Assembly: GCA_009760855.2 (NCBI GenBank)
Contig: WPIO01000059.1
Location: 1,891,501-1,910,000, forward strand
DNA length: 18,500 nt
Reading direction: 5' to 3'
Source: Cristatella mucedo
Taxonomy: Eukaryota; Bryozoa; Phylactolaemata; Cristatellidae
Position 1 is the stretch's first letter. The number at the start of each line of letters is the position of its first letter. Of this stretch, positions 15,974 to 18,500 are shown in pieces. The notes below the pieces were generated by a model. The model made no database searches. It saw nothing but the letters and a program-made list of their open reading frames with translations, and had not been told where the DNA came from. A program made the position numbers and the translations under genes.

Positions 15974-17922
15974 AAGAGAGGGAGAAAGATCAAGCAAAGT
16001 CGCTTCGAACCGACTAAGTGGCACTTGAGCTTGCTCCTTGCGATGCAACGCGGGCCTTCACGTTTGCCTCGAGTCTCCCGACGGCAGTGCAGGACGACTG
16101 CACGCCGCCGAGCTGCATGAGACCCTAGTGAGTGCATTCACCTGGCCGGCCAATAGAGTGCAGCGGCTGCATGCTGATGCACTAAAAGCTGGTTGGACGG
16201 AAGGGGCCGACACGAGCGACTGTAAGCGGCAGCACTGATCGACGACGGTGTGTCGGGCGATGAAGATTCGTGACGGCCGGCAGCAGAGGACAGCAACAGG
16301 TGAGGCAACGACTGGAGAGGAGAGGAGAGGAGAGGTGGGGGGGACAAAGGCCACGTGACAAAGCCCACGGAAGTGGCGGCGGCGGAACCCGCAGAGGCAG
16401 CGGATGAGCCCTCGGAGAGGTGGCAGAGCTGGCAGACATGACGGCAGAGCCCTCGCAAACGGTGGCAGAGCCCGAGAAGGCGGCGTCCACGAGCGGCGCG
16501 GAGGAATGCAGAAGAGTGACGACTGCTTCCGGAAGACAGGCGGCACGCGTCGGTGAGTCTGCGCAGACCGGACAGTCGGTGCACACGGAGGCGGTGGCGC
16601 CCGCTGAGGCGACCGCGCCCGCAGCGGAGGCAGCTGCGCCTGCTGAAATGGCGACGGTGTCCGTGAGAGAGGCGGCAGCATCTCGCGAGAGAGGTCACGG
16701 CGTCAGCAAGAGAGGCGGCTGCATCTGCCAGAAAAGGGGCGGCAGCTGCCGGAGAGGTGGCTGCGGCCAGGAAAGCACCGGCGGAAAGTCAAACAGAGCC
16801 TGTAGCCAGCGAGGTGGCGCTGACGGTTCTGGCACGATGCGCCCTCTAAGGAGGCGGGCAAGTCACTTGCCAAGCAGTGTGAGGCAGAGGACGAGACGCA
16901 CGAGACGCCCACGGCACAAGAGACGTGCGAGGCGACAGCGGCCTCGGTCGGGAAGACGACAGCTTCGGGAATTCGTGCGTTGATGACTGCCGGCAGTAAA
17001 GGGGAAGATTAAAGTCCGTGTGGCGGCAGAGGAAGGAGGCTCGGACCTAAGCCCTGGCAATGGGGAAAGACTAGCAGCAATGCCCCAGCGGTGCAAAGAG
17101 GCTGGTGGCTTAAGCAGTCTGATGATTGGCGGAGACTCTATCGTGCCTCCAGCATGCCGACTCATCCGAGCGGCTGTGAGCCTGCCTGCCTGTGGGGCAG
17201 CCGTTTAATGTTGGTTGCTGGACTGTGACGATCTTTTTGATGCTGGTTGCTGGACTCTGTAGTATCAACAGTTGTAGTGGCTTGGTGGGCTCTATTAGAT
17301 GTGCTTTGATTTTACTTGTAGTGCTGCTTGGATTATGATCCGGAGATCAATGGTCATGCGTTCTTATGGCACTGCTTCGGGTTTATGGGTTTATGGTTTA
17401 TTGAGAGCTATAGTTTAATCAGTTTATGTTTTATGGAGGATGGGTCACGGCCTGCAGAAAAGAGGCTGCGGGAACGGTCGTCAGCCGTTGCGCTGCTATT
17501 GCCAAATACACAGTTGTTTATGGACATTCAGTGCTTCCAAACCGTCGTGCGCTCGCTGTCTGAGTGCCAAACAACAAGGCTGAATCTGCTGCTAGTGTGC
17601 AGCAGCAGCAGCAGCAGCTGCTGCAGCAAGCGCTCACCTTTAGGACGCCGTAGTTGGACGTGCGCGTCACGAACGCCGTCCAGCGGTCGATGGTGTTGGC
17701 ACGCTGCCGATGGTTCTCGCGAATGTCGGCATAGCGCTCGCGCTCATCGAGCGCGTCCTGCTGCTTCTGCGCCTGCAGCAGGCTGCGCTGTATGACAGCG
17801 ATGCTGCGCGCGTCCTCGAGAGCGGCCCTCTGCACCGTCTCGATGCCCTCACGGTCGGGCGTCACTGGCCGCACGCCCTCCAGCTCCAGCTCGCCTATCA
17901 CCTCCGACCACACCTCGCCGGT
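14432..17922 (-). CDS. Unidentified spliced gene, last three exons (5' end outside or not found)
   Basis: Exons on the minus strand are 17922-17638, 14897-14833 and 14579-14432. Borders are CTGCTGCAG / AAG|GTGAGC, GGAATGCAG / CAGG|GTAAGT and TTTGTAG. Phases fit: 0 into the second exon and 2 into the last, where GG+C gives Gly. Together they encode 165 residues up to a TGA. The first part is charged and heptad-like (EDARSIAVIQRSLLQAQKQQ, DERERYADIRENHRQRA), consistent with a coiled coil. The C-terminal 50 residues are short-strand-like, ending KYDPKTGTLVVD. An AATAAA lies about 270 nt downstream. I do not recognise the protein; a cytoskeletal or ciliary coiled-coil protein is only a guess. Further exons inside the 2.7-kb intron cannot be excluded. 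It is on the same strand as the C11orf54-like gene, about 5 kb upstream of it. Confidence 0.72.
14833..14897 (-). CDS. Unidentified gene, penultimate exon (65 nt)
   Basis: The acceptor is an excellent polypyrimidine stretch ending GGAATGCAG; the donor CAGG|GTAAGT is close to consensus. It encodes AAKEKQEQSVDASRVHYRRG plus a Pro, leaving two bases for the next codon. Confidence 0.75.
15025..15222 (+). mobile_element. L2-like LINE family B, 3' UTR and (ATT)n tail
   Basis: CTGTGCATGTCACCCCTAAT, ACTAACTATTCGACCGTG and CCTTTGCAGCAGATGTAAAG match the reverse complement of 5867-6060. It ends in an imperfect ATT run at 15190-15221. It lies in the intron of the unidentified gene, opposite strand. Confidence 0.85.
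15320..15830 (-). mobile_element. L2-like LINE family B, 3' end with (AAT/AAC)n tail
   Basis: On the minus strand the tail module (AGAGGTTTAGTTCTC, AAAGTGCCTAGAGAG) is followed upstream by sequence matching 6105-6250: GACCCACCAAATGCTG, GCATTTTAAGCTTCTTT and TGAGTTCCAGGCTTTATGG. It is tail-to-tail with the plus-strand copy at 15025-15222, about 100 bp apart. Confidence 0.85.
15895..15967 (+). repeat. (GA)36 microsatellite
   Basis: An uninterrupted GA array followed by GGGGGGGAAGAGAGG. The open frames through it (Arg/Glu or Ser/Leu repeats) are not genes. Confidence 0.97.
16018..17206 (+). pseudogene. GC-rich Ala/Glu/Thr-biased broken reading frame (plus strand), uncertain
   Basis: Between the GA array and 17206 the plus strand shows consecutive stop-free pieces in changing frames: 16038-16235, about 16348-16440, 16420-16700, about 16700-16848, about 16850-17010 and 17020-17205. 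Composition is alike (EVAAAEPAEAADEPSE, AEATAPAAEAAAPAE, ETPTAQETCEATAAS), and near 16990-17020 a one-base shift joins GSKG to KVRVAAEEGG. This suggests either a decayed low-complexity coding region or a compositional minisatellite. It lies in the intron of the minus-strand gene. No known family is recognised. Confidence 0.35.
16313..16346 (+). repeat. (GGAGA)n short tandem repeat and G-run
   Basis: About four GAGAG units, then GTGGGGGGGAC. G-rich with possible quadruplex character. Confidence 0.8.
17345..17570 (-). mobile_element. Copy of 15.25-15.82 kb repeat lacking the LINE tail
   Basis: TTATGGCACTGCTTCGGGTT matches 15262-15282, and GGGTCACGGCCTGCAG, CCAAATACACAG and TGGACATTC match 15660-15765. 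The intervening segment 15323-15645 is absent here. Orientation follows the 15.3-kb copy. It ends close to the splice donor of the 95-codon exon. Confidence 0.65.
17638..17922 (-). CDS. Unidentified gene, coiled-coil-like exon (95 codons)
   Basis: The acceptor TTACGGCTGCTGCAG is preceded by a CT-rich run and the donor is AAG|GTGAGCGC. The 285 nt are open and phase 0 at both ends. The reading runs from TGEVWSEVIGELELEGV through long Glu/Arg/Gln/Ala helices to WTAFVTRTSNYGVLK. GC-rich third positions fit a real coding exon and contrast with the surrounding repeats. Confidence 0.78.
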
Positions 17923-18159
17923 CTGCAGCAGCCGTAAGAAGAAACGTGGGAGCGAGCGCATCGCTGGGGATCGAGGCTGCTCGCATGTCCGTCAGGCTCT
18001 CGTCGAGAGCCAGACGGAGGTAAGTGCCGACGGCACGTAAGCTGCCTCAAGAGCAGCCGGCCGGCCGGCCGGCTTGCTGGTGGGCAGGGCGTGATCCTAG
18101 TGCTCGGCTCAAACACGTTTCGATATGTGACACGATACACGCAGGGAACGAATGACACT
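17923..18159. other. Sequence upstream of the coiled-coil exon
   Basis: No exon could be assigned. It holds a GGCC-type palindromic run at 18057-18073 and, on the plus strand, a consensus-like donor GAG|GTAAGT at 18030 with no supported exon. Confidence 0.4.
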
Positions 18160-18500
18160 GATAATAAAGATAATAATAATGTTAATGCTTTCGAAGGGCA
18201 CCGTGCGACAAATACATCTCTTTCTAGGCACTTGACAGACGCAGGAAAGGAAGCACGTCAATGGCCTAGTTATGCAAGCTCGTGTCAGCACGCACAGGGC
18301 AATTTACACGAACGGAGCAAATGCTTTGAGGAACACGTAGGTTATTGGAGACGATGAGAGACCCTAAGCGTGAGCGGCAAAACATTGTAGTAAATATATT
18401 GCTTGAGAGCAAGCCAGTGCAAGTCGGTGAGAAGCACTGTAATTCGGCAGTTATGACGTTCACGACCCGAAAGCTTAGCTGTAGCGTTTTTAACGTGAAC
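18160..18500 (-). mobile_element. L2-like LINE family B remnant running off the right edge
   Basis: It starts with an AAT-rich tail and CATCTCTTTCTAGGCACTTG. Farther in, the minus strand reads ATAKLSGRERHN and TVLLTDLHWLALK, matching AARLVCRERRS and TPLLADLHWLPVK of the copy at 5867-6707. It has stop codons and is more diverged than that copy. Confidence 0.85.

Noticed and set aside
16058-16698. Minus-strand Ser/Pro/Arg-rich frames of about 200 codons
   Set aside because: They are shadows of the GC-rich Ala/Glu-biased plus-strand sequence, with no splice or domain support.
18010-18040. Consensus plus-strand splice donor GAG|GTAAGT
   Set aside because: No exon with coding character or acceptor could be attached to it.

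Overview
This window is animal (metazoan) nuclear DNA. The evidence is spliced exons with GT...AG borders, very long dinucleotide microsatellites, CR1/L2-type LINE fragments with (ATT)n tails and tRNA-derived SINEs. The lineage cannot be fixed from the sequence; an invertebrate is my guess. There is no prokaryotic feature, CRISPR array or intact virus.

Positions 1-9,560 (minus strand) hold a C11orf54/PTD012-type gene (DUF1907 ester hydrolase). I assembled seven exons by hand. They run from the ATG at 9428 to 1021, keep one reading frame across six introns and give 257 codons. The last exon or exons, which should carry the zinc-binding histidine cluster, lie beyond the left edge. A CCAAT-containing promoter sits just upstream of the ATG. 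The introns hold (GT)23, (AC)44 and (TG)34 tracts, a 370-base polypurine tract, a perfect 46-bp AT palindrome, LINE pieces on both strands and a head-on pair of tRNA-derived SINEs.

Positions 9,560-14,150 are intergenic. They contain a SINE whose 3' end matches the local L2-like LINE tail, a single-frame LINE reverse-transcriptase 3' fragment with three internal stops (11003-11850), and an AT-richer block (12143-13560). That block reads on the minus strand as a decayed, frameshifted, apparently intronless coding region of unknown identity.

Positions 14,155-17,922 (minus strand) hold the 3' end of a second spliced gene, which I do not recognise. It has three phase-compatible exons: a 95-codon coiled-coil-like exon, a 65-nt exon, and a terminal exon with a stop and an AATAAA downstream. 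Its large intron contains LINE 3' ends, a GA microsatellite and, on the plus strand, a GC-rich Ala/Glu/Thr-biased broken reading frame. The right edge (18160-18500) runs into another L2-like remnant.

The two genes share strand but show no sign of a shared function. The repeats are related to one another: two LINE families and one SINE family account for most of the recognisable non-coding sequence.
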